DNA of 64,000 bases from Colwellia maritima (GTDB taxonomy: Bacteria; Pseudomonadota; Gammaproteobacteria; Enterobacterales; Alteromonadaceae): positions 496,001 to 560,000 of the forward strand of contig NZ_JAKKSL010000001.1 of the NCBI RefSeq assembly GCF_022669015.1, read 5' to 3'. Positions within the stretch are counted from its first letter, which is position 1; every line of letters starts with the position of its first letter. This document shows positions 29,812 to 42,501 of this stretch, one piece after another. The notes beneath the pieces were generated by a model, which saw only the letters and a list, made by a program, of their open reading frames with translations, was not told the origin of the DNA and ran no database searches. The position numbers and the translations under genes are program-made.

Positions 29812-32800
29812 GTTGGCGTCGTTTAAGCTATAAAATTACTCAGTATTTGGCGATAATTCTCTTTTCTATTACTATTTTATTAACCACGCCTTGGGGGACT
29901 CAGTTAACGGTAGCCATTATAAATACGTTTAGCTCCATATCTGTTGATTACCGTAGTGGCTCTTTAATTCGTGATGTGCAATTCAATCGCTTCCATTTAC
30001 CATTGGATGATGTGGATATTAGGGTGGATGGGTTCGCAACAAAAATAGACTTTTCATGTCTTTGGAAAAAAACCTTATGTGTAAAATCTATTTCTGCTGA
30101 TGACCTTGTTTTACGTTATACAACGGCTGCTAATAATAGTTATTCAGCTAGCATAGATAGCAAGCATGAAAGTGTGGATGATACCGCCACTCAAAAATCA
30201 ACCAATACTCTTTTTAAAGTGCCTTTTGCTATTAAAATTGACAGTATTTCCTTAAAAAAAGCCCAAATAGTCATTGATAAAAGCGCTATCTTACTCACCC
30301 GACTACAAGCTAAACTTGCTATTAAACAGAGTCAATTTAGCCTATTACAACCTTCTGTTAATCAAGTAAGTATTCAACTGGAAAATACACCAGAGGCTTT
30401 AAGTAAACAGCAACCTTTAGTTACTTCAATAGCTGATATTATTGCGACATTACCTGACCTTCATTTACCTATCTCTCTTGCGGTTGAAAAGCTAAGTATT
30501 AGCAATCTAACGGTGGCTAAAAAAATAACAGAACATGAGCAAAATCAAGTATGGCAATCAAGGGATAACCAAATCACGGCTACCTGGTTAAATTCAGATC
30601 TCCGTATTCGGCAGTTTAAAACCACAACACCGAATTTTGCAATAACTGAATTCACGGCCAATGCTAAGTTAACCAATCCTTACCAAATAAACAGTAATGT
30701 TGTTAGTCATATTATTAACCTGCCACTATGGCCTGATATCGCTGATTCAAATCAAAAAATATCCATACAAGGGTCACTAGAAGATCTTAATATTGACATC
30801 AGTAGCCAAGGCAACTTAGCCTTCAGCAGTGTCGGACACGTGAATTTAATTCACCCTGATATACCGTTTAACATAACCGTCGATGCGGATAAAATGCCAT
30901 TACCTCCATCCTTAAGACAACATGGTAAGCCTTCGTCTTTATCTATCATCATGTCGGGCGATCTACACAAGCAACATCTTGAGTTAGCTAGTCAATTAAC
31001 AAGCTATGGTTATAATAATGCGCAAGTTAAATTAGCGGCAACGCATCAAGAAGGAAATTTCAATATTGATGAGTTATTAATAAGTGAAGAAGACTCCGCT
31101 AGCCGGCTAAGTTTGCAAGGTAATGTAGCGGTACTGCCATCAGACTTTAACTGGCAAGTATCGATGCATTCAACGGGTATTTCACTACCCACAATAAATC
31201 TGTATAAGTTAACCGAATTACTGCAAGTGCAAAACAAAATAAATGATTTTACTTCAAATATGCCTAATACCTTATCAGGTCGGATACAAGGGCGTATCAC
31301 TAGTGAGGGGGCGTGGTCTGATAAACAGTGGCAAGCTAATATAACAGACACTGATATTTCAGGCACATTGAACAATACAGCGTTTAAAATAAAAGGGGAT
31401 ATTGGTTTTACCCCTTCAGGGCATATCACCCAAGGAGAGTTATTGCTTGTGGCCAATAACAGTGAGTTAACGTTGCGCTCTGCAAATAATGCTTTCTGGG
31501 ATCTTACTGGGAATGTATCTGTGAACAATCTTGAACAATGGTATCAAGAAGCAAAAGGCGCTTTTAACAGTGATTTTTCAATAACAGGGACAAAAGATAA
31601 TCCTACAATTCGTTTAAATGCTGAAGCTTCAAAGGTAAATTGGTCAAAGTGGCGCAGTAATACATTACATATTAATGGAGTCTATTTACCAAAGCAGAAT
31701 CATCAAATTGAGTTAGCGATCAACAACGATCACTTAACTTGGACGAATAAAGAAAAAATAACTAGCGCACATGACATTAGTTTAAAGCTGTCTGGTGACG
31801 CTAAACAGCATGAATTGCAAGCACACTGGTTGGGTGATATTAGTGGGCAACTTGATTTGACGGGGCATTTTGATAACACCTTAACTCGGCACAGTACTAT
31901 TGAACAAAGTACACTAGCCTATAAAGATATGGCCTTAACGAATGCTCAAGCATTTGAATTACAATTTGATTTTGCTAGTTCAACGGGAACAATATCAAGT
32001 CATTGTTGGGAAGGTTTTGGTGTGAGTGCTTGCTTACCTCGTCAGGCTATTATTGGGGAAGTTTGGTGATATAGCGGCAAAAGTGACGGTGGATCTCAAT
32101 GCTATTGATGAATTGTTTTTGCCAAAAGATATTGATTTAATAAGTCAACTTCATGGTGATGTTGCTGCTACTTGGTCACCACAGCAAACTATTAAAGCCA
32201 AAGCAGATTTTATTTTGTTACCTGGTTATATTAAGGTGAGTGATGAATTTAGTGAACATACGTTATCACAGTGGTCACAGGGGGGGGGGTCGGTTGAATT
32301 TAATGGGGAACAATTAACGAATACAATACAACTGGCGGATATCAATAACCAACCAATTATCAATATTAACGCGGCGCTTAAGTTAACGGATAATTTTCCG
32401 GTTGACGCTCAAATAATCTTGCACGAAATAGACCTACAGCCTTTTCAACCTATGTTGAGTAAAGTGGTTAATTTACAAGGTAAACTGACCACAAATATTA
32501 CTATTGATGGTACGCTAACTTCACCCTTAATTAATGGGGAAGTTAAATTAAATCACGGCAAATTAAAATTTGAACAAAATGCTAACGTGATCGATAACTT
32601 ATCTACTACGCTTATTATTAATAATAACAAGGCTTCACTCATTGGCCGTTTTTTCTTAGAAGACAAAGAGGCCATGTTAGCGGGGCAGTTATCATGGCAA
32701 GACAGTTTGGTGATCAACCTTGATTTAAATGCAAAAACTATCCCTGTGGCTTTTCCTCCACAGTTAATAATGAATATATCGCCTACGCTGAATTTTTCAT

Positions 32801-33663
32801 TCTCTGACAATGCACTTGTGGTGAGTGGTAATGTTGATGTACTTGAAGGAAGTTACAACATTGATAAATTGCCTGAAGGTAGCGTGCCCTTTAGTGACGA
32901 TGTTATTATTGTGGACCAAGATGGGCAGGTGATTGCTAAAAAAACGGCATATACCAATGTTAGCACTAAGGTTAATGTTAATATTGCTAAAGCATTTACT
33001 GTCTCTGGGCAGGGCTTACAAAGCCATTTATCTGGTCAATTGCAAATTAACCAAGAACAAAAACAACCATTACAACTTTATGGAAGAATTCAATCCGATA
33101 ATGGTGTTTTTAAAGCGTATGGTCAAAAATTACAAATAGAAAAAGGCGATCTTACTTTTAATGGTCCAACAACTAATCCTTACCTAGACTTACGCGCCAG
33201 TAAAAGTATTCCGGCGGAAGATGTGACGGTCGGAATTCAAGTTTCTGGTTTAGCTGATGCTTTAACCATGCAGTTAATTTCGTCACCGGTAATGCAAACA
33301 CCGGAAATACTTTCATATTTAGTGAGAGGTAGGGGGCTAGATGCCGATACAGAAAATAGTACCACGGCAGCGGGGTTATTAGTGGGAATGAGTCTAACCA
33401 ATAATATTGGCTTATTTGAACAGATTGAAAAACTTCCCCTTATTAACAACCTTGCTGTTGATACTGAAGGCGTAGGTGAGCAAACTCAAGCCACCGTTAG
33501 TGGTTATATTGGTAATCGAGTTTATTTAAAATATGGGATTGGTGTTTATGAACCTATTAATGAGCTAACTGTCAGGCTGTATATGTTTAATCGTTTTTGG
33601 TTAGAAATAGTCAGTGGTATTGAAAAGTCTACCGACATCTATTACTCGTTTGATATTGAGTAA
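29808..33663 (+). CDS. tamB: translocation and assembly module subunit TamB, one frameshift near 32060
   Basis: ATG at 29808 overlaps the tamA stop (ATGA). There is one N-terminal membrane span (residues about 12-32), followed by more than 1,200 residues of repeated beta strands, ending in the conserved DUF490/TamB C-terminus (VQVSGLADALTMQL is read as GIQVSGLAD..., then SSPVMQTPEILSYLVRGRG and a final YYSFDIE). The frame changes near 32060 and continues FGDIAAKVTVDLNAI. It spans the periplasm and works with TamA, also in lipid transport. Length fits the family. Confidence 0.92.
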
Positions 33664-33818
33664 TAAAAAGGTAGGGTCTGTGTATTTTGAATGGATCTTG
33701 ATTATGCATTTTTTATTATCTTTTTAACTATTTTGTACTATGGTTAAGATGTACTCATTTTGTTTAAAGCGTAATGTACGTAGTTTTATTTTATAAAAAC
33801 AAATCAAAGGGATAAATT

Positions 33819-36800
33819 ATGCTCAGAAAGTCTCAATTCGGGTTGCGAGGCAAGGTTACACTCGGATTGGCATTGATATTGATTATCTCTCTTTTGATTA
33901 CCAGTCTATCAAGTTACCTACAATCGAAACAAGTTGCCGAACGCAAAGTAATAGAATTAGAAAAGAGTAAGCTCGATGTTTTAAATCATGTTATTTTAGG
34001 TTCATTGCAAAGTCATCAGAATACGTTATTGTCGTTAAGAGACATCCCTGCGTTTCAAGCTATATTGCGTGCACAATCAAACAAGGGTATTGATCCAGAT
34101 AGTGGCTCCTCGTTAGCCGTGTGGAAGAACCGTTTAAAAGCTATATTTTCAGCGTTTATTGCTAATAATACTGAGTATTTACAGATTCGGTACATTGGTC
34201 TTAATGGCAAGGAGATAGTAAGAGTTCAAATTAATGAATTTAATGAAATAGAAGTAGTAAGTGACAATTTACTGCAAAACAAAGCCGATGAGCTTTATGT
34301 CATTAAAACCCTTGAAATGCCATCGGAGCAAGTCTATTTTTCAAATGTCTCTCTTAATCGAGAGCATGGCGTAGTTCAAGTTCCCTATCAACCAGTGCTA
34401 AGACTGGCAGCACCTGTTTTTACAGACGATAACCAAGTAAAAGGTATTATTGTAATTAACTTGGCTACAGAAAAACTGTTTCATGATATAAAGTTGATTA
34501 ACCAAGGCACTTCGCAATTTATGGTGGATGAAAACGGAAATTATATATTACACACCCTAGTAGAAAAAACCTTTGCCAAAGATAAGGGATTAGATCATAA
34601 CTTTCATAAAGACTACCCGCAACTTGCTTCTTTTAGTCATAAAAATGACAACCTTATGCGTAGTTTTAATAACTCTGCAGAAATACTAGGCTTTGAAAAA
34701 ATTTACTTCTCTCCTTTTGATAAAACACGTTATTGGTTAATAGTACAACGAGTACCCGAAAGTGTTGTTTTTGCCGATATTCGAACAGTACTTAACCAAA
34801 TATTATTTGTCGGGCTGATAATAGGTGTACTGTCATTAATACTCATTGTGTGCTTTGTTTCTCGCAGAATTTTGGCACCAGTGCTTAATCTCGCCGCTGC
34901 CGCAGAACGTTTACAAGACGGTGATTTAACGGTTCGTCTTGATGCATTGTCAGTACATGACGAATTTCGAACGTTATACAAAACAATCAACACTTTTACC
35001 ATTAAACAACAAGAATTTACCGTTAAGTTGCAACAGGAAATTGAGTCACAAACTCATAAATTATCGGCCATTATTGAAAATATTGTTGATGGTATTATCA
35101 CTATCGACAATAAAGGCAATATTAAAACATTTAATCAAGCAGCACGAAAAATGTTTGGTTACCAAAATAACGAAGTCATGGGTTGTAGCATTGGTATGCT
35201 AGTACCCAAACCTTCTTGTGATAGTCAGGATAGTAATTTTAGTCGTAATCTAGCGCAAATGATCGAAAAAAGTATGGGAGTCGGTACCGAAATTGTTGGG
35301 CTTCGTAAAGACGGTTCAGAATTTCCATTAGATTTAGCCGTCAGTGAAGTAAAAATGGATAATGCGGTGCATTTTATCGGTATTACACGCGATGTTACTG
35401 AGCGCAAACGTATAGAGTTAATGCAAAAAGAATTTATATCCACTGTAAGTCATGAGTTAAGAACCCCCTTGACCTCCATTAGTGGTTCATTAGGCCTTAT
35501 TCTTGGTGGTGCTACAGGTGAATTACCTGAAAAAGCACGCGCGTTAATCACGATTGCAAACAACAATAGTGAACGTCTTATTCTTCTCATAAATGACATT
35601 CTTGATATTGAAAAAATTTCAGCGGGGAAAATGCAGTTTAATTTTTCAGTTATTAGCTTAACCCCATTAATAAAACAGTCACTTGACGAAAATAAAGGTT
35701 ACGGAGCCAAACTCAATGTTAGCTTTAAACTAGTCTCCGCGCCTGAAAAAGCATTAACGGTTCGGGTAGATGAAAAACGCTTGCTGCAAGGTATGTCTAA
35801 CCTTTTGTCTAATGCAGCTAAATATTCCCCCACTGGAGAACAGGTTGATATTAAAATTGAACAAATAGGTGACAGTGTTCGAGTATCTGTTCATGATAAA
35901 GGCAAAGGTATTCCTGAAGCCTTTAGATCAAAAATATTCAACCGTTTCTCCCAAGCTGATAGTTCTGATACACGGCAAAAAGGCGGTACAGGACTAGGTT
36001 TGAATATCACCAAAGCGATTATATTAAAACATAAAGGGAGTATTGGTTATGACAGTGTAGAGGGGAAAGGAACCACCTTTTATATTGATTTGCCCTTATA
36101 TATTAAGCACGATGAAAAAGAAGTCATGGTTGTACAACAAAAGGAGCATAATGATAAGCCGCTTATTTTAATAATAGAAGATGATCGCGACGTTTCTAAA
36201 TTACTGAGTATTATGCTCGAAAACGAAAATTATCAACTAGACCATGCTTTTAATTACGAAGAGGCAATAGAGAAAATTAGCGCAAATAAATATGATGTTA
36301 TTACATTAGATTTGATGATTCCAGGGGGAATGGTATTAACATCGTACGTGAATTACGTAATAATGAAGCAACCATGACATTGCCAGTTATTGTTGTGTCA
36401 GCCATTGCTGATAAAATTCAAAATGAAGTCGCTTGTGACGCTTTTGAAATGGTAGATTGGCTTGAAAAACCCATAGATAACAATCGACTCGTCAACGCGA
36501 TTAACACCTCTTTAGCGGCTAATAGTACTAAGGGAGGTAATATTTTACACATTGAAGATGACCCAGATATTACCGCTATCGTCGCCTCGCTTTTAGATAA
36601 TGAATTTAATGTGATCAATGCAAATACACTAACACAGGCTAAAAAGTTGGTGAGCAATAACCGTTTTGATTTAGTGTTGTTAGATATTGGTTTACCCGAT
36701 GGTTCAGGGTTAGATATTTTGCCTCTGCTTCGTGGTGAGGATCATCAAACGCCCGTGGTAATTTTTTCCGCACAAGATGTGCCAGAAGAAACAGCTTCCG

Positions 36801-36886
36801 AGGTATTGATGACATTAGTTAAGTCTAAAACAAACAATGAATACTTTTTGCGACAGATTAAACAAGCCATCAACAGAAAGCATTGA
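33819..36886 (+). CDS. hybrid sensor histidine kinase with PAS and two receiver domains, one frameshift near 36327
   Basis: Order: membrane span (16-35), periplasmic dCache-like sensor (about 40-330), span (about 335-355), HAMP (355-410), PAS (about 425-530), HisKA with the phospho-accepting His at residue 545 (STVSHELRTPLTS), HATPase (about 650-770; DKGKGIPEAF, GGTGLGLNITK), first receiver with Asp near 831 (ITLDLMIPGG). The frame breaks at a GGGGG run near 36327 and resumes INIVRELRNNEATMT, then a second receiver (LVLLDIGLPDGSGLD). About 1,023 residues. It heads a cluster with a lone receiver and an Hpt-GGDEF protein. The stimulus is unknown. Confidence 0.9.
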
Positions 36887-36905
36887 TGAAGACAGGAATT
36901 AATAT

Positions 36906-37283
36906 ATGTTAGAGCGTATCTTGTATGCGGAAGATAATGAAGATATTCAACAAATAGCCGTCATTGCATTAGAAACTATAGGTGGCTTCACCCTAAAAGT
37001 CTGTAATGATGGGGCTGAAGCGTTAGCTGCAATAGAGCCTTTTTCACCTCAGTTAATACTATTAGATGTGATGATGCCTAATATGGATGGTCCTAAAGCT
37101 TTGGAAAGCATGCGTGAAATGGGAGCTTTCAAAAATACGCCGACCATTTTTATGACCGCAAAAGTACAACCCGAAGAAGTTAACCGACTTCTTAATATGG
37201 GTGCTGTTGCTGTTATAAACAAACCCTTTGATCCCATGGCACTAGCTGATCGAATACGTGAAATTTTTGAACAAAGTGAATAA
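36906..37283 (+). CDS. single-domain response regulator
   Basis: 125 residues, a single CheY-like receiver: acidic pair ILYAEDNED, phospho-acceptor in LILLDVMMPNMDGP, Thr in IFMTAK and Lys in VINKPFD. No output domain. It lies 20 bp after the hybrid kinase and 5 bp before the Hpt protein, so it may shuttle phosphate between them. Confidence 0.92.
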   Translation: MLERILYAEDNEDIQQIAVIALETIGGFTLKVCNDGAEALAAIEPFSPQLILLDVMMPNMDGPKALESMREMGAFKNTPTIFMTAKVQPEEVNRLLNMGAVAVINKPFDPMALADRIREIFEQSE

Positions 37284-37287
37284 TGAT

Positions 37288-38985
37288 ATGACTAAACGCT
37301 GTGATGAAGGCCAGGAAAACCTAAAAAAACGGCTGTAATGAAACCAAGTGCTCAAGAAGCGATAGCTAAGCTAACGAAGGAAGTTGCAAAAAAAATTCCA
37401 GTTAAAGTTGCTGAGATACGATCATCTTGGGAGCAATTGAAAAAAGTATTGATAAAACGGATGACATACAATTACTTCACCATAAAACGCATACTTTAGC
37501 CGGCACTATGGCTACTTATGGTTTTGAAGCTATTGCTGATAGAGCTAAAGAAATGGAGCTCATAGTTCAAGAATTTATTGAAAATACGGAGCAGTCATTT
37601 CCATTTTCGGAGCTAGGAGCTTTATTAGAAAATATGGAAAAAGCTGCGATTGTAGCCTCTTATAGAAAATTCTCTGAAACAAACTCAATAACCGTTTCAC
37701 TTGCGCCAACTCAAACGTATTCTCTTAAAAGTAAAATTGTTTATTTAGTTGATGATGATGATGATTTTATCAAAAAAATTGAAATACAAATAAGTAACTT
37801 TGGCTATAACATATTCAGCTTTTCAACTTTGGAAGAATTTGACAAAGCCCTGGCTAAGCAAGAGCCTGGCGTCGTTATTATGGATGTTAAGTTTGGTAAA
37901 AAGAACAATAGTGGCATTGATCATATTAGCCAAATTAATAGTAAAAGAGATCAGCCATTAAACACAATTTTTATCACGGGAGGAAATGATCTGAGTACGC
38001 GACTTGATGCTGTTCGTGCTCATGGCAACGCATTTTTTACAAAACCAGTATTAGTTGAACAATTAGTTGATGCATTGGACAAACTAACTCATCAAATACA
38101 GACTGACCCTTTTCGTATTGTCATTGTGGACGATTCAGTAGAACAATCAAGTTTTACCGCCTTAGTGTTACAACAAGCAGGAATGGAAACTAAGGAAGTT
38201 AATGGCCCTTTAGAGCTGTTAACTGTTTTAGCTGAATATCCCGCCGATTTAATTCTAATGGATCTTTATATGCCAGACTGCACGGGTCTTGAACTCAGCC
38301 AGGTTATTAGACAAATTGATACTTACATAAATATTCCTATTGTATTCTTGTCACATGAAAAAGACTTGGGTCAAAAGCTAAGCGCCCTAAGCTTAGGTGG
38401 CGATGACTTCTTATCTAAACCAGTTAAAGCCTGGCATTTAGTCTCTGCTATCTCAAACAGAGTAATACGCGGTAGAACTATTCGTAAGTTTGCCGAAACG
38501 GATGGTTTAACTGGCTTGTTAAACCATAGTAAAGTGACAGAGCGCTTTGAAATTGAACTTTCTCGCGCGAAACGAGAAGAAGCTAACCTATCATTTGTTA
38601 TGCTAGATCTTGATTTTTTCAAACGGGTTAATGATAACTACGGACACCCAACGGGTGATAGAGTACTTAAAAGCCTTGCTAACTTACTAAAAACACGTTT
38701 GCGTAATTATGACGTTGCTTTGGTCGTTATGGCGGTGAGGAATTTGTTGTTATTTTACCAAATACAACGTTAAAAATAGCTGAAAATATTATGAATAAAT
38801 TACGAATAGCTTTTAGTGAAATAAAACACCATCACGAGAATGGCGAGTTTAGCTGTCAATTTAGTTGTGGCATCGCATCCTTTCCTGACTTCGATAACAT
38901 AATTTCGCTCGGTAATGAAGCCGATAAAGCACTTTATGAAGCAAAAGAAAGTGGTAGAAATAAAGTTGTTTGCCGACACCCATAA
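37288..38985 (+). CDS. Hpt–receiver–receiver–GGDEF diguanylate cyclase, three frameshifts
   Basis: ATG at 37288. Breaks near 37330 (a run of seven As), 37430 and 38730 are needed to read it through. Hpt domain with LLHHKTHTLAGTMATYGFEA, receiver 1 (VYLVDDDDDFI, IMDVKFG), receiver 2 (IVIVDDSVEQS, LILMDLYMPDCTG), then GGDEF with LDFFKRVNDNYGH and, after repair of 38730, RYGGEEFVVILP. The GGEEF active site is intact, so it should make cyclic di-GMP. It probably receives phosphate from the upstream hybrid kinase. Confidence 0.88.
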
Positions 38986-39106
38986 ACAATAGGTAGATGA
39001 GTATTATTGTTAATAGTCACTTAATCCATCACAAAGGTTTATTTTGTGTGGTTAGTCTATTTTTGTTGCCATTATAATTAGCACAACCCCTAGTAAATAA
39101 TCTATA

Positions 39107-39125
39107 ATAAGAATAATTCTCAATT
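39107..39125. promoter_or_regulatory. candidate Fur box
   Basis: ATAAGAATAATTCTCAATT lies 22 bp before the iron-permease ATG. It contains the GAATAATTC core expected of Fur sites and is AT-rich with dyad symmetry. The downstream gene is an iron transporter, which supports the call. Confidence 0.5.
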
Positions 39126-39146
39126 GTATTTATTATAGGTCACCAA

Positions 39147-41093
39147 ATGGCTCCTTTCTTTTACCACTGTTTACAAAAACCGGCGAGCATATCAAAGCGC
39201 ATATTTGAACACTTCTTTATAATAAATTTTTTTATTGTCAGCTGTTTGCTGTCAACACACGTGTTGGCAAATACGAAAATAGACGGTTTGCGTCAACTTT
39301 TACAACTTACTGAGTATATTGGCGTTGATTATGCCTCAGCGATAGCTGATGGCAAGGTTATCGATGACGGTGAATATCAGGAAATGCTCGACTTTTCGAT
39401 CATTATTGCTGAAAAATCTGCCACTGAATTAACAGAAGAAAAACAAATTATTACCTTGTCAAAGTCACTACTTTTTGCCGTGCAAGAAAAGAAAACGCTA
39501 GCAGAGATTAAAAACCTGACAAGCCAACTGAAAAACTTATTGATAGAAAATTCGCCACAATTATCGCTGCCCACCTCTTTACTTGCTCCTGTGAAAGTTA
39601 AACAACTATTTCAAAGTAATTGTGCAAGTTGTCATGGCATAACAGGAAAAGGTGATGGAGAACTTGCAACAACATTAACTCCCCAACCAACAAATTTTAC
39701 CGATAAAACACGTGCATTAGATCGATCAATCTTAGGCCTTTATGATGCACTAACGGGTGGGCTTGAAGGTACTTCAATGACAGCATTTGAGCACCTAACG
39801 GCCAAAGAACGTTGGTCATTAGCATTCTACGTAGGTAGTTTGGGATTTGCCGACGATGAAAAAAATATTAAGACGGACAATGTTGATATTTCGCTCGTTG
39901 AACTCGTTCAGTATACGCCAAACGAATTGGTTGGTGTAAAAGAAAACCTTGATAAACAAGCTATTGAGCAGCTTAGAGCTAATCCTAATTTGCAATTTCC
40001 TGAGAATAATAAACCACCTTTAACGATTGCTCGTGATCAGTTACATAAAACACTGATGGCGTATAAACAAAACGATTTTAACCTTGCTCAACAATTTGCC
40101 GTTAGTGCTTATTTAGATGGGTTTGAATTAATTGAAAATAACCTTGATGCTTACGATAATTTATTGCGTAAAACTATTGAATCAAACCTGTTAAGTTTAC
40201 GACAAAAAATAAGCAACAAAGAAAATTCAGATGACGTTGATGAGTTTGTGTCTTTAATTATGGCGCAATTAACGCAAGCAGAATTATTACTAACTGAATC
40301 AACTATGTCAGATACAACACTATTTAGTGCCGGCTTTATCATTTTGTTACGCGAAGGATTAGAAGCTTTATTAGTTGTGTTAGCACTCTTTACTATACTG
40401 GTACGCTCAAATAGGCAAGCAGCGGTTAAATATCTTCATTTCGGTTGGATAGCAGCACTCTTTTGCCGGAGGTTTAACATGGCTAGTAGCCCAAAACTTA
40501 ATAACTATCAGTGGTGCTAGCCGAGAAACAATGGAGGGTGTAGCAGCAATGCTAGCTGCCATTGTGCTATTTTATGTTGGTTTTTGGATGCATAACAAAT
40601 CACAGGCGGATCAATGGCAGCGTTATGTACAAAACAATATCAATAAAAGCCTAAAAGCGGAACCTTGTGGGGAATAACCGGACTGGCTTTTATTGCCGTA
40701 TATCGTGAGGTTTTTGAGACCGTTTTGTTTTATCAATCATTGTTAACGCAAACAACGTCTTCACAACAACTTGCGGTGTTAAGTGGTTTTGGAACCGCGG
40801 TTGTTCTATTAATTATACTTGCATGGTTAATGATTAAATATTCTATTAAATTACCGATAGCGCGCTTTTTCTCTACAACGACCTATTTGTTGCTAGCACT
40901 GTCGTTTATTTTAGCCGGTAAAGGGATAATGGCATTGCAAGAAGCTGCTATTATTAGTATTACACCTTTACCAATTGAATTTAACATCGCTTGGTTAGGT
41001 ATCAATTCGACCTGGCAAGGAATCATAATGCAGCTATCTATTCTAATATGTTCCAGTGCGTTATTATTTAAACCTTGGCTGAAAAAGAAGTAG
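39147..41093 (+). CDS. cytochrome c–FTR1 iron permease fusion, two frameshifts
   Basis: Signal region (residues 25-42), helical N-terminal part, then a haem c motif CASCHG in a cytochrome-like domain (residue about 155 on), a helical EfeO-like stretch, and from about 395 an FTR1 permease with LLREGLEALLVVLALF. Frame breaks near 40465 and 40660 separate further spans (AGGLTWLVAQNLITISGAS; then AVYREVFETVLFYQSLL). Both iron-coordinating REXXE motifs are present (REGLE, REVFE). About 648 residues, inner membrane. The cytochrome may oxidise Fe(II) during uptake, an inference. It adjoins the NO locus. Confidence 0.9.
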
Positions 41094-41120
41094 TGACAGT
41101 TATTTAATTAAGGAAAGATC

Positions 41121-41576
41121 ATGAGATTTCATCAAATAAAAGAAATTTATCAACATGTAAAAGATATTAATAAACAATTTGAGACGTTTTGCGAACAACT
41201 TTTACTAGAAACTAAAGACGAAAGGTTGCGTATGTTTACTCATTATATTATCGATAAACTGCATGAAAATAATACCTATCTCGATAAACTTATTCACTCG
41301 GAGTCTCACAAAGTTACTGATAGTTGGGTAGATGAAGAAATTGAACACAACGTTGAAAAACAATTTTTATCGTTAGAACAACGAACAATTCATAGCGTAG
41401 ATGACTTGCTAACTATCAATATTGACATAATCGAAACAATCAATAATTGGTTATTATTAGTCGCGGATGTTTCCACAAATAACACCGTGAAAGAACATAT
41501 CAATGATTTAATCGAGAGACACTCACAACAAAGCCATAAGCTTGTGCACACGGTGCACAGAATGGATGACATGTGA
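41121..41576 (+). CDS. predicted four-helix cytosolic protein of unknown function
   Basis: 151 residues, 27 bp after the iron permease and with AAGGAA upstream, so likely in the same transcript. No signal peptide. It has four amphipathic helices rich in His and Glu (MRFHQIKEIYQHVKDI; DEEIEHNVEKQFLSLE; HSQQSHKLVHTVHRMDDM). The His/Glu pattern recalls ferritin-like or hemerythrin-like proteins, but no family motif is certain. Coupling to the permease would fit an iron-handling role. Confidence 0.6.
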   Translation: MRFHQIKEIYQHVKDINKQFETFCEQLLLETKDERLRMFTHYIIDKLHENNTYLDKLIHSESHKVTDSWVDEEIEHNVEKQFLSLEQRTIHSVDDLLTINIDIIETINNWLLLVADVSTNNTVKEHINDLIERHSQQSHKLVHTVHRMDDM

Positions 41577-41623
41577 TCTTATTTTGTTAATACAACCTGC
41601 TAAAATGAGTGTTAAATTTACAG

Positions 41624-41656
41624 CAAGTTGATGTTTTTTAGACATCAACTTGTTTT
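41624..41656 (+). terminator. Rho-independent terminator
   Basis: Perfect 11-bp arms CAAGTTGATGT and ACATCAACTTG with a 7-nt loop and a TTTT tail lie 48 bp after the four-helix gene. It separates the iron and NO transcription units. Confidence 0.85.
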
Positions 41657-41706
41657 AATATACACACAAAAAACTCCAACTATTTGATATCAAAGCTAAA
41701 ATATCA

Positions 41707-41722
41707 TGGCATGAAACATGCT
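41707..41722 (+). promoter_or_regulatory. sigma-54 (-24/-12) promoter for norE
   Basis: TGGCATGAAACATGCT has the invariant GG and GC separated by 10 bases. It lies about 143 bp before the norE ATG. NorR, the sigma-54 activator encoded in this locus, would be the partner. A match of this type can occur by chance; three further sites before NO-linked genes strengthen it. Confidence 0.6.
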
Positions 41723-41864
41723 GAGTAATACCAGTTAATTAATCTGAGCTCAGTTTAAGATTGGTATAATTGATAATTTTAAATGTAAAAGTAAAAAAGT
41801 GCACATAGGTAATTAATAGGTGTGTAGATTATTGCTTTGCAAACATAATAGGACATTGGGAAAA

Positions 41865-42491
41865 ATGACTGCTTTTACGCACGTTGATAAAACAAATACT
41901 ATCCTGATTAATACGTCGATATCCGAAAAAACCGGTGATCAAAAATTACCTGGTGATTTTGCCATGTGGATATTTATTGTCATGGAACTCAGTGTGTTCG
42001 CCATTTTCTTTATTGCTTTTGCCGTCACTCAGCGAATGCATAACACTATGTTTACCGAAGGCAGGGCGACCCTTAGTGCTTTTATCGGTTTTTTTTGTAC
42101 CTTAGCATTAATTATTAGTAGTTATTTTGTGGCGTTAGCAGTTGAGGCAATCAAAAAAAGTCAAAACTTAACCGCAAGTCGCCAATTAATGTTAGCAATG
42201 CTGAGCGCAACAGTTTATCTGGTATTAAAATTATCTGAATATACGCATTTAGTAGAACAGGGGTTTGATTTATCAAGCAATTCATTTTATACGCTCTATT
42301 TTTTCATTACCGGTTTTCATTTTATGCATGTAATATTAGGTATGATTATTTTGGCCTATATGAGCATAAAAGCACGGAAGAACACTTATTCACCAACAGA
42401 CTGTACAGGTTTTGAAGCAGGTGCTTCCTATTGGCATATGGTAGATCTTGTTTGGATTATTGTGTTTTTTCTTATTTACATTATTCATTAG
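41865..42491 (+). CDS. norE: NorE-type cytochrome c oxidase subunit III-like protein
   Basis: The start MTAFTHVDKTNTI at 41865 follows AGGA/GGG. 208 residues with five membrane spans and the subunit-III features DFAMWIFIVMELSVFAIFF, FHFMHVILGMIILAYM and AGASYWHMVDLVWIIVFFL. NorE assists maturation or activity of the NO reductase in the inner membrane. A second norE-like gene is at 46482-47051. It is first of a forward cluster with norF. Confidence 0.88.
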   Translation: MTAFTHVDKTNTILINTSISEKTGDQKLPGDFAMWIFIVMELSVFAIFFIAFAVTQRMHNTMFTEGRATLSAFIGFFCTLALIISSYFVALAVEAIKKSQNLTASRQLMLAMLSATVYLVLKLSEYTHLVEQGFDLSSNSFYTLYFFITGFHFMHVILGMIILAYMSIKARKNTYSPTDCTGFEAGASYWHMVDLVWIIVFFLIYIIH

Positions 42492-42501
42492 TTGAGGAAG
42501 T

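Noticed and set aside
41684..41695. TTTGATATCAAA as an FNR/Anr box before norE
   Set aside because: The half-sites abut with no 4-bp spacer, so it does not fit TTGAT-N4-ATCAA. The nearby sigma-54 site explains norE expression better.
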